Source: Rutstroemia sp. NJR-2017a BVV2
Taxonomy: Eukaryota; Ascomycota; Leotiomycetes; Helotiales; Rutstroemiaceae
DNA: 64,000 bases
NCBI GenBank assembly: GCA_002946415.1
Contig: NJPS01000079.1
Location: forward strand, 186,001-250,000
Reading direction: 5' to 3'
Shown piece after piece: positions 63,281 through 64,000 of the stretch (position 1 is its first letter; every line of letters begins with the position of its first letter). The translations under genes and the position numbers were made by a program. The notes under the pieces are model-generated. The model was not told where the DNA came from, made no database searches, and saw nothing but the letters and a program-made list of their open reading frames with translations.

Positions 63281-63680
63281 TTACTAAACTTAATAGAAAT
63301 ATTTACTATTTTTCTAAATAAACTAACTTCTTTACTTTATCTAAACTAAGTAAAACTATCTATTTCTTTATTATTAAACTAATAACTCTAGATTTAGTTA
63401 ATACTAAAATTTTTTAGATATATAATTTGTTAGTTAAAATATATTCAATTACCAAATTATATAATAAACAAATTCAAATTCTCGATTTAATCGAGATATT
63501 TAGAGAATATATCGAATTAAAAAAGTTATAAAAAGTTACTAATTAATTAATTTCTCAAATTCATAATCTAGAATATATTATATAAAAAATCGAAACTAAA
63601 ATTAAAATAACTAATATTACTAATAAAGTTAATATTATAATTCTCAAAAATCTCTTTCAAATCCAATCTAATTTAATTAT
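63281..63680 (+). mobile_element. LINE copy G, right part (ORF1 continued)
   Basis: Picks up ORF1 where 55140 left off (AATAGAAATATTTACTA matches 46336 of copy D and 26455 of copy C). It continues for about 400 bases to CAAATCCAATCTAATTTAATT, then is cut by the tail of copy I. Confidence 0.78.
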
Positions 63681-63878
63681 TGATTGATTGATTAATTTAT
63701 AATTTTAATAACCTTTTTGAGTTTGAAACTATAGTAGATTAGCTAGTAGTTAGCTACTAGTAACTAAATAATAGTAATATTTTAAATATATTTTTAAACC
63801 AAATAGTATCAAGAGATAATAAGAAACTAGTTTTAGATAATAAAAATAAAATAAAAGAAAAATGAAAATTTGATAATT
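63681..63878 (-). mobile_element. LINE 3'-end fragment (copy I)
   Basis: A minus-strand insertion of only about 200 bases: a (TGAT)n tail at its left end, the conserved 3' block (TTGAGTTTGAAACTATAGTA), and part of the 3' untranslated region. This is an extremely 5'-truncated copy lying inside copy G. Confidence 0.75.
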
Positions 63879-63880
63879 GA

Positions 63881-64000
63881 TTGATTGATTTATCATTTTA
63901 ACAACCTTTTTGAGTCTAAGACTATAGTAGGTCGGCTAGCAGCTAAAGGCTATTGGCAGCTAAATATAAATAGTGTTTAAATACATTTTTAAGCTATATA
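63881..64000 (-). mobile_element. LINE copy J, 3' end, continues beyond the window
   Basis: Another (TGAT)n tail and 3' block on the minus strand. CpG- and G-rich words such as GTAGGTCGGCTAGCAGCTAA survive, so this end is little mutated, like copy A at 20570-20660. The rest lies outside the window. Confidence 0.75.

Noticed and set aside
20567..64000. CRISPR-like or satellite array suggested by repeated words
   Set aside because: The repeats are long dispersed LINE copies, inverted-repeat ends and one short 17-bp tandem run, not regularly spaced repeats; the genome is eukaryotic.
1..64000. tRNA, rRNA or other structured RNA genes
   Set aside because: I looked for cloverleaf signatures and conserved rRNA words in the non-AT-rich parts and saw none; a dedicated search tool could still find one.

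Overview
The window looks like nuclear DNA of a filamentous ascomycete (Pezizomycotina). Genes carry many short introns of roughly 45-70 bases with GTAAGT/GTATGT-type donors and CTAAC/CTGAC branch points. Gene families are fungal: a Caps_synth-type glycosyltransferase, an HSPA12-like Hsp70, a NACHT STAND protein, a DUF7025-type AAA ATPase and an aspzincin-like peptidase. The DNA alternates between gene-bearing stretches of normal composition and very AT-rich blocks full of retrotransposons decayed in the manner of repeat-induced point mutation (RIP, C-to-T changes on both strands). The species cannot be named from sequence alone.

Layout. 1-14.0 kb is gene-rich: a small basic protein, a glycosyltransferase, a coiled-coil protein on the minus strand, a nine-exon Hsp70-like ATPase, and an eight-exon gene joining a GHKL (sacsin/Hsp90-like) ATPase to a NO VEIN/DUF3883 C-terminal domain. 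14.0-20.5 kb is a transition zone with a 221-residue unknown protein, a decayed secreted metallopeptidase, a decayed secreted protein, four inverted-repeat (MITE-like) elements and a small duplicated scrap of the GHKL gene. 20.57-35.6 kb is the first AT-rich block: two minus-strand and one plus-strand copies of a Tad1-type LINE plus about 3.7 kb of unassigned decay. 35.7-42.8 kb is a gene island holding two divergently transcribed P-loop ATPase genes, a NACHT NLR-like protein and an AAA ATPase. 42.8-64.0 kb is the second AT-rich block, with further LINE copies, a Tc1/mariner-like MITE, a solo LTR, and a three-layer nest (LINE inside DNA transposon inside LINE).

Genes in context. Several genes encode conformational ATPases or chaperone-like proteins (Hsp70-like, GHKL-DUF3883, NACHT, AAA). 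NACHT proteins are the fungal relatives of innate immune and incompatibility receptors, and the NACHT/AAA pair sits between two transposon deserts, as expected for a fast-evolving compartment. That these genes act together is inference; nothing in the sequence proves a shared pathway. Exon structures below were derived by hand from splice signals and reading phase.
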